A stretch of 64,000 bases of DNA from Paraescarpia echinospica (lineage: Eukaryota; Annelida; Polychaeta; Sabellida; Siboglinidae), in contig CM034538.1 in NCBI GenBank assembly GCA_020002185.1, positions 67,678,211 through 67,742,210 on the forward strand, in the 5' to 3' direction. The translations under genes were made by a program, and so were the position numbers. Below are positions 22,080-34,011 of the stretch, piece by piece; position 1 is the first letter of the stretch; each line of letters starts with the position of its first letter. Below the pieces are notes generated by a model that did no database searches, was not told the DNA's origin, and saw only the letters and a list, made by a program, of their open reading frames with translations.

Positions 22080-22151
22080 CTTGACCGTGTCCGGTTGCCA
22101 TGGCAACTCATCGTCATCTGACAGCAGCGGTGCAGCACACATGTGATAGCC
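22080..22151 (-). CDS. KTN1/RRBP1-like: Kinectin/RRBP1-like protein, candidate acidic linker exon
   Basis: The acceptor TGTGTTGCTGTAG and donor AAG|GTAGAG enclose 24 codons in phase 0 at both ends. The peptide GYHMCAAPLLSDDDELPWQP then DTVK is acidic and not coiled coil. It would sit between the QLQEQLE coil (exon 23800) and the VMPNGT linker. The phase agreement and good splice sites support it. An alternative reading continues to TAG at 22008-22010 and would make it a terminal exon. Confidence 0.5.
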
Positions 22152-22189
22152 CTACAGCAACACATGCACCACACGTCTACAGCAGGCAC

Positions 22190-22560
22190 TATGCATCTAC
22201 AGCGGGCACTATGCATCTACAGAGGGCACTATACATGGAAAGCAAGAATCAGGCATACACCTGAAGCATCTACTGCAGGTACTATACAAGGAAAGCATGC
22301 ATTAACATTAACATATACCTGAAGCATCTATAGCAAGCACTATACAAGTAAAGCATGCACTAACATATACCTGAAGCATCTACTGCAAGCACTATACAAG
22401 GAAAGCATGCATTAACATTAACATATACCTGAAGCATCTACTGCAAGCACTATACAAGGAAAGCATGCACTAACATATACCTGAAGCATCTACTGCAAGC
22501 ACTATACAAGGAAAGCATGCACTAGGTATATATCTGAAGCATGACTTACACATGTAAAGC
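22190..22560 (+). repeat. Minisatellite, about 55-bp units plus shorter 20-bp units
   Basis: It begins with about three 20-bp GCACTATGCATCTACAGCGG units, then about five GAAGCATCTACTGCAAGCAC / TATACAAGGAAAGCATGCAC / TAACATATACCT units. It lies within 40 bp of the acceptor side of the candidate exon at 22151. Confidence 0.85.
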
Positions 22561-23644
22561 ATACAACACACATATAACATGCTACTACACTAGATGTAGT
22601 TGTACAGCAGGTTCCATGTGTATCCACTATCCACCAACATCAGTGTGAACTACTGACTCACGTACCACAGAACTATAAGTGGCACTACATCGGTAGCAAC
22701 AAGCTACAGTCATCCAGTTTGATAAACAGATATGATCGCAAGGCAAACAATGATTTTGGAATGTGTTAGAATATTTTAACTGAATTTTCTTAACAGTATT
22801 TTTCCTTTTGAAATAAAAAAATAAATGGCATAATATTTAGGAGCAACAAATAAAGAAATTTGCAGCAATGACAGAAAGGTGTTTCAAGCCAACAACAACA
22901 ATTGCAATTTATCTACATCTGCCTCTCTCTTAACGTTGGTGTTACACTCTTTAAAGTCTTACTTGAATGCCATTGTCCAGTTAGCTAACCAGCAATAACT
23001 AGGCTCACACTAACCATTGGCCAATGGCCAACAAATGCTAAGGTTGGCAAAACCAAACAGAGAACCTTTTGCTAATTTGGCTATAAAAGCAATCACTTTG
23101 ATAAATAGATAAACAAAAATATGTTAGATGTTAGAATGGGTCTAGATATAGGAGCCGTACACAGAGATGATGTTGTAGGAGTGGTAGAAACACTTGAACA
23201 GACATTGCAACAAACATCACGGTGTGAAAGAGCTGTTATAGCCAACAACATCAGTGCAGGTGAAGAACAAGATCCCACATAGCAGCAGAAGGAAGGAGCC
23301 TGGAAGGCAGGCAAAGATGTGAAAGAGCTATTAAAGGAGTTGATAGTTTGACATCACCAGCAGGAACAACACGAGTGAGTAAGAAGAAACAATCACTCGC
23401 AGAAACAGCAAGGAAGGTCCGGGGAGGCAGAGAAAGGTGAGAACTAGCTGCTACAGGTGTCGACAGTGCCATCACCAGCATGAACAAGCCAACAAGACGA
23501 GTGAGAGTGACTCGTAGCCGAGCTGCAGCGGAAGGAAGGTGTGAAGCAGCTGTAGTGAGTCAAGCAGACCATGTGCCATCACGGCGTGAACATGCCTGTG
23601 TCACCAGTGAGACTGCCTCAACTGAGCTGTACCTTGCTATGTAC
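22561..23644. other. Intron with a degenerate ~100-115-bp repeat at its 5' end
   Basis: From about 23160 to 23600, four diverged copies share landmarks such as GTGTGAAAGAGCTGTT, the AAGGAAGG cluster and CATCACCAGCA, placed next to the donor of exon 23645. The remainder shows no coding signal. Confidence 0.55.
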
Positions 23645-23800
23645 CTCCAACTGCTCCTGTAGTTGGCGTACAAGGTCTTGCTCCTCCTTCAAGGCATCCT
23701 GCCCTGTCTTCAACATGCCACTCAGTTTCGCTTTCGCCAGTGCTAGTTCCTTCTTGCTCTTGCGTTCCACTTCCAGTTCTTGCAAAACTTGGTCTATGTC
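23645..23800 (-). CDS. KTN1/RRBP1-like: Kinectin/RRBP1-like protein, C-terminal coiled-coil exon
   Basis: The exon is 156 bp with acceptor TTTGTGGCAG and donor GAG|GTACAT, phase 0 at both ends. Its 52 residues include DIDQVLQELEVERKSKKELA, the middle AKAKLSGMLKTGQDALKEE, and the end DLVRQLQEQLE. The pattern of an ELxxER-type helix, a (K)LxxMLK segment and a final VRQLQEQL strongly recalls the C-terminal coiled coils of RRBP1 (KLQEQLEKA) and kinectin. It is one of three exons of exactly 156 bp in this gene. Confidence 0.9.
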
Positions 23801-25413
23801 CTGCCACAAACCGACAAAGTGTCTGCAACTTACAGCAACAACTATTCCCACGGACTACTTGGAAATGTGGACAGCAGTCTGCAATGCAGTTCGTAATACC
23901 AGTTCATTTTTGAGCAACATTAAATCTTGGATAAGATTCCAGCAACTGGTGCAATGCTGCAGAAGCATCCACCGATGTTTTACGCAGCTTGGTGGTAATC
24001 CAGTCTTTTCACATGTCTCAAACTTGTCCACACCGAGCGGAGAATAATTTGTAATCTATGAGCAAGGTGCAGAGACAGACAAGGCTGAGACAGCAGATAA
24101 TTGAAGAAAACAACGTCAATTATGATGAGAGAGCCAAAGTAAACTTGACTACCTACACAGCTCGCTCAGAAATATGTACAAATGTTTCTATTCACAACCA
24201 GCCTTGCTACAGTAGACGTTCACACACAAGTGGCTCTGTTCCATCAGCATTGTTACTCATTCCAACACTCTACATTAGCAATCACAGTCGCCACGTCAAC
24301 AATTGTTTGTGGTATAAACAGATAGTTTGTTTTTTGCATATCAAAGGGTAAAATACCAGCATTGATTTTAGTTATCTGACCTAATTTCAATTTTGGTTGC
24401 ATTAATTTTCATGCTCCTAAAACTTACGTTTCCTCTCTTATTGGTTTCTTAGTCATCCACATTGTTTCAGGAATCAAAACGGTATGTACTCTTTGCGAGT
24501 ATCATATTTTAGCAAATGTCATGTTTGGTGGAAGCCCTGGTGTAGTTAATGGAGATGTGGTGCAACATGTGCAAAAATTAGTTTGATGTTAAATGGGAAA
24601 TCCATACTCGACTTTGAGTACGTCTTACATGGGTCGTTTTAGTGCTTTAATTTTACAAGAGCAAATTGCATTTCTCCACATTATTTAGGAGAACTATTCA
24701 TTGCTCTCCAACATTTTCCAAACTGAAAGGCCTGAAAAGGCCAGTGGGGCAAAGACAAGTAAATCACATATTTTGCTATGCACAGCCAATAATATATTAC
24801 TGTGGATGAAATCCTAAGAGACTACTGTAGTTGCTGAAGACAGAGTTTGGAAAATATCAGAACCGAGTGTCACGTTGCTGATGCTGTTGACAAATGACAT
24901 GCCAAGAAGTCATTCAGGTGGCCATCTTGGCAAACAACTAGAATGCTAAGACTACACTAAGCTAGAAGCGTAGCTCACTATTAACATAACTGTACATGAA
25001 TTAATTATTAACTAAAGCTGCTATCAACACGACTCTTGCTATTTATAAATTATTTCAGAAAAGCCTTGCTACTATTAAACAGAACAACAGTTTCTGTGCA
25101 CATTTAACTAAACTGTACTTACAATAGCAGTGTTCTGTTAGTGTTATTACAACCCACATGCAGAGAACCTCACACCTCGCCATGCGCAGTCAGCGCCCCC
25201 TAGCAGCCACAGGCGGCACAACACAGGGTCACGCAATGGCCACATCAATAACACATTAACAATGTGGAGGATTCTGACACTGAATGAGTCAGTGTAACAA
25301 ATGTCTTATCAATGCTGTGACCTAGAATGGAACCCTTCTCTAACAGACCCCATCACCCTCTAACAGAACCCCATCACCCTCTAACAGACCCCCTATGACC
25401 CTTGACCTCTCAC
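23801..25413. other. Intron, no gene recognised
   Basis: A short unit (ACCCCATCACCCTCTAACAG) is repeated 2-3 times at about 25335-25395, beside the donor of the next exon. The rest is ordinary AT-rich sequence. Confidence 0.5.
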
Positions 25414-25509
25414 CTGGCCCTGTTTTTCTGTCAGCTGGTGTTTCAGTGCCATCTTTTCGCTCTCTGCCTCAGCCAGCTTCACCTCGAGACACACGATCTT
25501 CTCCTTCAA
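25414..25509 (-). CDS. KTN1/RRBP1-like: Kinectin/RRBP1-like protein, coiled-coil exon
   Basis: The acceptor is GTCGTGTCAG and the donor CAG|GTGAGA. There are 32 codons in phase 0: LKEKIVCLEVKLAEAESEKM, then ALKHQLTEKQGQ. Regular heptads with Leu/Ile/Val at a/d positions mark a coiled coil. A 33-bp minisatellite starts about 20 bp inside the intron on the acceptor side. Confidence 0.88.
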
Positions 25510-25529
25510 CTGACACGACACAACACACT

Positions 25530-25672
25530 GTATTCACAAGACATCCTATCATGGTACACACTGTATTCACAAGACATCCTACCATGGTACACACTGTATT
25601 CACAAGACATCCTACCATGGTACACACTGTATTCACAAGACATCCTACCATGGTACACAATGTAATACAAGA
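25530..25672 (+). repeat. 33-bp minisatellite, about 4.5 units, next to an exon acceptor
   Basis: The unit is ACACTGTATTCACAAGACAT then CCTACCATGGTAC. It sits immediately upstream (sense of the - gene) of exon 25509. The 33-bp length keeps artefactual frames open. Confidence 0.93.
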
Positions 25673-26559
25673 TTCCACTTCTGGAACGACAGCTCAGAGA
25701 TGTATCAACATAAAGGTTCAAACCCAAATCAACAATCAATTTCAAATCACCAACAGTTAGCTGGAGATGTTGAATAGTTACGAAGAAAAAGCAAGGTTAA
25801 AAAGACACGTTTTTATTGCCTGATGACAGTAACTTACTCGACTTCCTAGTTTTAACAAGAGCAGGAAGTGAATGTTTGTCTTAACTCAACCACCAAACTT
25901 GTCAAGAGACACTTTATTCAACCTTTTTCCAACAGACAGCTGCTGTTTGCAACACATTAACCAAGACCTTTAAAATGTACTCTAAAAATTGAGATTTTTA
26001 CATGAAAATAATAATGAAATCAACCAATTCCATAGATATCTCTTATTTTACCTATTTTATTTCTAAGTAACACTAATGTAGGTCAGTGCACCGATGAAGG
26101 ATATACATTTAGGAAGATAACAACTGTGGGACGATGTATCTACCTTTGGCACTCACAAACAGAATTTCATTTATTGGCTAAGAAATTTATAATTTATGTA
26201 TATTCTTACTTACTTATTTTGATATTACATGTTACCACTGTCAAATACCACATCTAATACATAATCAAGTGTCAATCAACAGCACGCACATCACTGTTTT
26301 ATAGTAAAAATGTGATGTTTCAACTAAGTCAGTCAATGCCTTAATCTCGATCTACAAAACAATAACACCCAAGTAAATGGTAAAACATTTTAAAACTAAG
26401 AATCACTGATAAGAAATTACATTCACCAAAAAATAAATAACACAAATAATAGCATATTGTTTAATACATGTACACAAGCACGTTGGTTAATACCAATAAA
26501 ACGAATAGACTGCTGTGCATTAGAGAAGCAATATTAGAGAGCCACATGCTGTATATACG
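25673..26559. other. Intron, nothing recognised
   Basis: AT-rich sequence without repeats or coding potential. Confidence 0.5.
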
Positions 26560-27000
26560 TGGAGTGGGTAGAAATATTAGAGAAAGACATGCTGTATATA
26601 CGTGGGGTGGGTAGCTAGACACTGCCATCTTACAACAGAGATGGGCCAAGTGGGTAGCAAGACACTGCCATCTTACAATAGAGATGGGCCAAGTGGGTAG
26701 CAAGACACTGCCATCTTACAATAGAGATGGGCCAAGTGGGTAGCAAGACACTGCCGTCTTACAACAGAGATGGGCCCAAGTGGGTAGCAAGACACTGCCA
26801 TCTTACAACAGAGATGGGCCAAGTGGGTAGCAAGACACTGCCATCTTACAACAGAGATGGGCCAAGTGGGTAGCAAGACACTGACGTCTTACAACAGAGA
26901 TGGGCCCAAGTGGCTAGCAAGACACTGCCATCATACAACAGAGATGGGCCAAGTGGGTAGCAAGACACTGCCATCTTACAACAGAGATGGGCCCAAGTGT
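26560..27000 (+). repeat. 43-44-bp minisatellite, about 9-10 units
   Basis: The unit is GTGGGTAGCAAGACACTGCC then ATCTTACAACAGAGATGGGC then CAA. Units vary between AACAG/AATAG and GGGCC/GGGCCC. It lies in an intron and no exon edge is obvious in the unit. Confidence 0.93.
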
Positions 27001-27773
27001 CAACAGCAGTGAGCTCACTCTGCCAATGAAACAAGTTTGTGTCATTGACCGACTTCAATGAGTTCTCGCAAGACCTAGTCTGTCTTCGGTATTTCCCCAC
27101 TAAAAGTGTTAGACATAGAAATATGTCTCAATGTTCGAGGCTGCAGTCACCACTGTATGGTGAGACAACTTCTTCATTCAGACAGCCACTGAAAAGTTTG
27201 TGGAATTACCTGCCAAACTAACACAACTTAACAAAACATGAATGTTTCAAGATCTGCCAGTAATGACAAAGGAATCATGAAATATTCCAACAGTTTTTCA
27301 GCTGGTTCAAGAAACGTATGCAAAGAACACAGGCATTTGTCATCAAAAGTTGTATTATATGAATGAGTAACTTATGTTACTGAAGAAAATTGAGTGGGAA
27401 AATATTGTCATTCATAATGCTAAAATTATGTAACTTAATATGCAAATTAAACTTAACTATTCATCAGAATTATTAGTAGCCATACCGCATCATCAAGTTA
27501 GATATTACAAAAAATATAAACACTGATAATTTTTACCTTGCAGCGAATATCATCATGGTTATTTTATGAGTATTAAGCAGGTTAACAGCGTATCCTTGAT
27601 GTTAATTAATTAAACTGCAGGACTTAATAGCGCGTAAAGTTAAATTAAAATATAAAATCTTGCAAGGCAGGCAGGTGGATGTCAGTCAGTGTACACACTG
27701 TACTCCGGTTCAATCGCCAAACGCAACGCTAACTACCAGCGTCGTTAGTAAGTGGGTGAAAGACAATGGTTAC
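27001..27773. other. Intron, nothing recognised
   Basis: No repeats or coding signal were seen. Confidence 0.5.
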
Positions 27774-27839
27774 CTCATCGACAATATTAGTAAGGCTTTT
27801 CTCGACACAGCGGTACGCAAAATCTAGATCAGTAACTTC
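27774..27839 (-). CDS. KTN1/RRBP1-like: Kinectin/RRBP1-like protein, short exon
   Basis: The acceptor is TTCCCTGCCAG and the donor GAG|GTAACC. There are 22 codons in phase 0 at both ends: EVTDLDFAYRCVEKSLTNIV then DE. The phase, splice sites and position between two firm exons support it. The peptide is less clearly coiled coil than its neighbours, and I rely mainly on context. Confidence 0.7.
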
Positions 27840-29032
27840 CTGGCAGGGAAGAAACACACACACCACGTTACAGCGGAAACATAACGAGTGACGACAAACA
27901 ATACTACGTGCCAACCACAAGAGTCCTAACAGGTGTTACTTAGAGGCTGTGCCGAGTGGGTGGTGCACAATTACCGTGTCCAGCGCAACCCACTGAAGGT
28001 AATGTATGGTGACTTTTATGAACTCATTTATTGCCATGCCAACATTTACACTGCAGCGGTCTTTATGTTAGAAAACGTCGTTATTTTATTTCAACGCCAA
28101 TTTAAGTATTTTTAGATACATCACAGTACAAACATGTATTTCATATATATTACTGAAATGTTATAAAATAGTAATACATATTAGTGTCGCAGTGTTCCGT
28201 CATTAAACAGTTCAAACTGACAGCAAGTGTGGAGTACTGGTTCGGTTTAGTTCCTGTATTTTTGAATTCCTGTTTATACAATTGATAACGATAAATATAC
28301 AACAGCAATGAGGTTTACAACACAGCATATCATTAATAAATTTTAGTTATATAATAAAACATCAGTTATTGAGTTGGGCAATGAAATCACTGTACATTCC
28401 CTTAAAATGTAGGACAGTATTGTTCACATCACTATGATCAATTTAAAGTGATGTTGTAGGCTGATTAAAACACTCTATCTGATGTTTGGCTCAGCCCTTC
28501 TCTGACCCCTGAAGCCATTCCCTCTACCTCCCTCACTGCAGGACATAGCTGGCCACAAGTGTCCACGAACGTTTCACTACATCTAATTCTGTTCTACACA
28601 GAAACATTACATTTCTAAAGCCACTATATACCTTTTAGAATGCTGGAGGATTCAACTGTTAAACAATCACGCGAGATAGTTAAGTTAAAGTTTTAACTCA
28701 AAATAATGCTTTTATCAACTAGTATAATATGTCAATGATGAAATGTAAATTCCACAAAAAAAACAAAGACAGACCGTGCATGAAAATCCAAAACTGATAA
28801 AGGAACTATAAAAATAGAGTAGAAGATGATGTCATTAGCACATCCAGCATTCCAGTACCATATCAAAGCACCAACAAGCCAGGAGAAAATTTACAACAGA
28901 AAGCACAACATGCAAAAAACAGTACTGAATACAACATTAAGTTTTAATGACCCAGGACGGGCTGCGTATTAAATGCTACATAACTAATACATCATAACAA
29001 TTCCCTGTAAGTAGGCAGGAGATGAACCTTAC
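27840..29032. other. Intron, nothing recognised
   Basis: AT-rich sequence. No repeat or exon was identified. Confidence 0.5.
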
Positions 29033-29092
29033 CTCAGAACTTCCCTTTAGTTGCAATACTTCGTCCTGTAACCTGCCTACTTCTGCCTGTTG
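29033..29092 (-). CDS. KTN1/RRBP1-like: Kinectin/RRBP1-like protein, coiled-coil exon
   Basis: The acceptor is TGTTTGTGTTGTAG and the donor GAG|GTAAGG. There are 20 codons in phase 0: QQAEVGRLQDEVLQLKGSSE. The leucine-heptad peptide follows the QSEQDLQQ end of the exon at 41512/34011. The whole upstream side of the acceptor is a 3.7-kb minisatellite, so branch point and pyrimidine tract must come from repeat-like sequence. Confidence 0.88.
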
Positions 29093-32000
29093 CTACAACA
29101 CAAACACACACTGTCAACTCTACTGTCTGTGTTTCCTATCACACAAACACACACTGTCAACTCTACTGTCTACTGTCTGTGTCTCCTATCACACAAACAT
29201 ACACTGTCAACTCTACTGTCTATTGTCTTTGTCTCCTATCACACAAACACACACTGTCAACTCTACTGTCTATTGTCTGTGTCTCCTATTACACAAACAC
29301 ACACTGTCAACTCTACTGTCTACTGTCTTTGTCTCCTATCACACAAACACACACTGTCAACTCTACTGTCTGTGTCTCCTATCACACAAACACACACTGT
29401 CAACTCTACTGTCTGTGTCTCCTATCACACAAACACATACTGTCAACTCTACTGTCTACTGTCTACTGTCTGTGTCTCCTATCACACAAACTCACTGTCA
29501 ACTCTACTGTCTGTGTCTCCTATCACACAAACACACACTGTCAACTCTACTATCTACTGTCTGTGTCTCCTATTACACAAACACACACTGTCAACTCTAC
29601 TGTCTATTGTCTGTGTCTCCTATTACACAAACACACACTGTCAACTCTACTGTCTATTGTCTGTGTCTCCTATTACACAAACACACACTGTCAACTCTAC
29701 TATCTACTGTCTGTGTCTCCTATCACAAAAACAAAAACTGACAACTCTACTGTCTATTGTCTGTGTCTCCTATTACACACACACACACACACTGTCAACT
29801 CAACTATCTACTGTCTGTGTCTCCTATCACACAAACACACACTGTCAACTCTACTGTCTATTGTCTGTGTCTCCTATTACACAAACACACACTGTCAACT
29901 CTACTGTCTATTGTCTGTGTCTCCTATTACACAAACACACACTGTCAACTCTACTATCTACTGTCTGTGTCTCCTATCACACAAACACACACTGTCAACT
30001 CTACTGTCTACTGTCCGTGTCTCCTATTACACAAACACACACTATCAACTCTACTGTCTACTGTCCGTGTCTCCTATTACACAAACACATACTGTCAACT
30101 CTACTGTCTATTGTCTGTGTCTCCTATTACACAAACACACACTGTCAACTCTACTATCTATTGTCTGTGTCTCCTATCACACAAACACACATTGTCAACT
30201 CTACTGTCTACTGTCCGTGTCTCCTATTACACAAACACACACTGTCAACTCTACTGTCTACTGTCCGTGTCTCCTATTACACAAACACACACTGTCAACT
30301 CTACTGTCTATTGTCTGTGTCTCCTATTACACAAACACACACTGTCAACTCTACTATCTACTGTCTGTGTCTCCTATCACACAAACACACACTGTCAACT
30401 CTACTGTCTACTGTCCGTGTCTCCTATTACACAAACACACACTGTCAACTCTACTGTCTACTGTCCGTGTCTCCTATTACACAAACACATACTGTCAACT
30501 CTACTGTCTACTGTCTGTGTCTCCTATTACACAAACACATACTGTCAACTCTACTATCTACTGTCTGTGTCTCCTATTACACAAACACATACTGTCAACT
30601 CTACTGTCTACTGTCTGTGTCTCCTATTACACAAACACATACTGTCAACTCTGCTATCTACTGTCTGTGTCTCCTATCACACAAACACACACTGTCAACT
30701 CTACTGTCTACAGTCTGTGTCTCCTATTACACAAACACATACTGTCAACTCTACTATCTACTGTCTGTGTCTCCTATTACACAAACACATACTGTCAACT
30801 CTACTGTCTACTGTCTGTGTCTCCTATCACACAAACACACACTGTCAACTCTACTGTCTACTGTCTGTGTCTCCTATTACACAAATACATACTGTCAACT
30901 CTACTGTCTACAGTCTGTGTCTCCTATTACACAAACACATACTGTCGCCTCTACTGTCTACTGTCTGTGTCTCCTATCACACAAACACACACTGTCAACT
31001 CTACTGTCTACTGTCTGTGTCTCCTATTACACAAACACACACTGTCAACTCTATTGTCTGTGTCTCCTATCACAAAAAAAAAAAACACTGTCAACTCTAC
31101 TGTCTGTGTCTCCTGTCACACAAATATATACTGTCAACTCTACTGTCTACCGTGTGTGTCTCCTATCACACAAACACACACTGTCAACTCTACTGTCTAC
31201 TGTGTGTGTGTCTCCTATCACACAAACACACACTGTCAACTCTACTATCTACTGTCTGTGTCTCCTATCACACAAACACAAACTGACAACTCTACTGTCT
31301 ATTGTCTGTGTGTCCTATTACACAAACACACACTGTCAACTCAACTATCTACTGTCTGTGTCTCCTATCACACAAACACACACTGTCAACTCTACTGTCT
31401 ATTGTCTGTGTCTCCTATTACACAAACACACACTGTCAACTCTACTGTCTATTGTCTGTGTCTCCTATTACACAAACACACACTGTCAACTCTACTATCT
31501 ATTGTCTGTGTCTCCTATCACACAAACACACACTGTCAACTCTACTGTCTACTGTCCGTGTCTCCTATTACACAAACACATACTGTCAACTCTACTGTCT
31601 ACTGTCTGTGTCTCCTATTACACAAACACATACTGTCAACTCTACTGTCTACTGTCTGTGTCTCCTATTACACAAACACATACTGTCAACTCTACTGTCT
31701 ACTGTCTGTGTCTCCTATCACACAAACACACACTGTCAACTCTACTGTCTACTGTCTGTGTCTCCTATTACACAAACACATACTGTCAACTCTACTGTCT
31801 ATTGTCTGTGTCTCCTATCACACAAACATACACTGTCAACTCTACTGTCTATTGTCTGTGTCTCCTATCACACAAACACACACTGGCAACTCTACTGTCT
31901 ATTGTCTGTGTCTCCTATCACACAAACATACACTGTCAACTCTACTGTCTACTGTCTGTGTCTCCTATCACACAAACATACACTGTCAACTCTACTGTCT

Positions 32001-32772
32001 ATTGTCTGTGTCTCCTATCACACAAACACACACTGTCAACTCTACTGTCTACTGTCTGTGTCTCCTATTACACAAACACATACTGTCAACTCTACTGTCT
32101 ATTGTCTGTGTCTCCTATCACACAAACATACACTGTCAACTCTACTGTCTACTGTCTGTGTCTCCTATCACACAAACATACACTGTCAACTCTACTGTCT
32201 ATTGTCTGTGTCTCCTATCACACAAACATACACTGTCAACTCTACTGTCTACTGTCTGTGTCTCCTATCACACAAACATACACTGTCAACTCTACTGTCT
32301 ATTGTCTGTGTCTCCTATCACACAAACACACACTGTCAACTCTACTGTCTACTGTCTGTGTCTCCTATCACACAAACATACACTGTCAACTCTACTGTCT
32401 ATTGTCTGTGTCTCCTATCACACAAACACACACTGTCAACTCTACTGTCTTTGTCTCCTATCACACAAACACACACTGTCAACTCTACTGTCTGTGTCTC
32501 CTATCACACAAACACACACTGTCAACTCTACTGTCTGTGTCTCCTATCACACAAACACACTGTCAACTCTACTGTCTGTGTCTCCTATCACACAAACACA
32601 CACTGTCAACTCTACTGTCTGTGTCTCCTATCACACAAACACACACTGTCAACTCTACTGTCTTTGTCTCCTATCACACAAACACACACTGTCAATGCTA
32701 CTGTCTGTGTCTCCTATCACACAAACACACACTGTCAACTCTACTGTCCGTGTCTCCTCCTATCACATAAAC
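29093..32772 (+). repeat. 50-bp minisatellite, about 73 units, abutting an exon acceptor
   Basis: The unit is ACACAAACACACACTGTCAA then CTCTACTGTCTACTGTCTGT then GTCTCCTATC. Subtypes alternate (TATTAC/TATCAC, ACACAT/ACACAC, CTACTG/CTATTG), suggesting duplication of multi-unit blocks. Some units lack the CTACTGT segment. Since 50 is not divisible by three and no frame has a stop, open frames over 1200 codons run through in more than one + frame. They are Cys/Leu/Ser/Thr-rich repeats and not proteins. The array begins within a few bases of the acceptor at 29093. Confidence 0.97.
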
Positions 32773-32924
32773 AGACACAGCCTAGTTCTAGTTGTTTCCA
32801 GTGCTCAGTAACTTTGTATTAAGTGACTAGTCTGTATATATTGTGGTTACAATGTTATAGTCTTACTAAGTCTCATTCAACTAGTCCCCAATGTTGAGTG
32901 CAAGGTTTTTATGCCAAATATCAT

Positions 32925-33005
32925 GCCTGCCCGGTCCGGGTTTTGAACTCAAGAGCGCTGGCATGCCAGGCAGATGTGCTAAAGACTGCACTATTGCGCT
33001 CCACA
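32925..33005 (-). other. Possible tRNA-derived (SINE-like) fragment
   Basis: On the - strand a box-B-like GAGTTCAAAACCC and an A-box-like TTTAGCACATCTG lie about 35 bases apart, with flanking short complementary segments. The fold is imperfect, so this is not called a functional tRNA. It recurs at 40426-40506 because of the segment duplication. Confidence 0.25.
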
Positions 33006-33371
33006 CTGATGGAGTAGATTTTGCGAGACAGAGGGGTTGAAAAAACCAAGCTGATGATCAATGTGTAATTCATCTCCTCACACATTATGCTCTAGGCTCT
33101 GTGATATAGAAATAATAAAAGATAATGTTTCCCTTCATAAAGATAATGCAGTGAACAATGACAGCACTTGCTTTTCAGTAAAATGTAAGAAAACAGTAAT
33201 GAGGAAAGACACATTGCAAGAATACATAGTAGCTTTTGTGCAGTCATATTTGTAAGGCTGTTTAACACATGCTTGTTTGTGTTTCTAAATTTCTATGTGT
33301 CAAATATATATACATTTTACAAACTTACATTGCTTCAAGGCTTACATAAATGTGCAGTACTTAGACACTTT

Positions 33372-33935
33372 CATACTCCACTCACCTGTTGTAAGTCCTG
33401 CTCTGACTGAGTCAGACTCCACTCACCTGTTGAAAGTCCTGCTCCGACTGAGTCTGACTCCACTCACCTGTTGAAAGTCCTGCTCCGACTGAGTCTGACT
33501 CCACTCACCTGTTGAAAGTCCTGCTCCGACTGAGTCTGACTCCACTCACCTGTTATAAATCCTGCTCCGACTGAGTCAGACTACACTCACCTGTTGGAAC
33601 TCCTGCTCCAACTGAGTCAGATTCCACTCACCGGTTGAAAGTCCTGCGCCGACTGAGTCTGACTCCACTCACCTGTTGTAAGTCCTGCTCCGACTGAGTC
33701 AGACTACACTCACCTGTTGTAAGTCCTGCTCCGACTGAGTCAGACTACACCCACCTGTTGAAAGTCCTGCCCCAACTGAGTCAGACTCCACTCACCTGTT
33801 GTAAGTCCTTTTCCGACTGAGTCTGACTCCACTCACCTGTTGTAAGTCCTGCTCCGACTGAGTCAGTCTCCACTCACCTGCTGTAAGGTCTGCTCCAACT
33901 AAGTCAGTCTCCACTCACCTGTTGTAAGTCCTGCT
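33372..33935 (-). repeat. 41-bp minisatellite of about 14 units carrying a splice donor and exon end
   Basis: Read on the - strand, each unit is GAGCAGGACTTACAACAG|GTGAGTGGAGTCTGACTCAG. This is the last codons of exon 34011-33919 (EQDLQQ) plus its consensus donor. The first unit in the gene's sense is the real exon end; the others follow in tandem downstream, each with an intact or near-intact donor. One unit has TTATAAATCC and one CAGCAG as variants. Confidence 0.95.
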
Positions 33936-34011
33936 CCGACTGCGACACTTTGATGCTCCACTTCTGCTCTTCCTGCTCCACACTGTTCTGGAGCTGCTGC
34001 AGAATCGCCTC
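33919..34011 (-). CDS. KTN1/RRBP1-like: Kinectin/RRBP1-like exon, duplicate copy A
   Basis: There are 31 codons, phase 0, with acceptor GTATCATTCAG and donor CAG|GTGAGT. The peptide EAILQQLQNSVEQEEQKWSI then KVSQSEQDLQQ contains the LQxSVEQEExKW block that is characteristic of kinectin and, in variant form, of RRBP1. This is the best family marker in the window. It is identical to 41512-41420. The copy probably reflects an unmerged assembly overlap. Confidence 0.9.

Noticed and set aside
23571..24047. 158-codon + frame
   Set aside because: It lies opposite the coiled-coil exon 23645-23800; its Ser/Leu-rich composition is the antisense shadow of that exon.
29090..32822. Very long + strand open frames (over 1200, 509 and 506 codons)
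   Set aside because: They are read-through of the 50-bp array in several frames at once, with no domain, no conserved start and no codon-level variation pattern.
32925..33005. Functional tRNA gene
   Set aside because: Box-like motifs are present, but the stems do not pair well enough and no anticodon loop is convincing; at best a SINE-like fragment.
33061..33255. 64-codon + frame, repeated at 40562-40756
   Set aside because: Present twice only because of the segment duplication; no splice sites, homology or composition that suggests coding.
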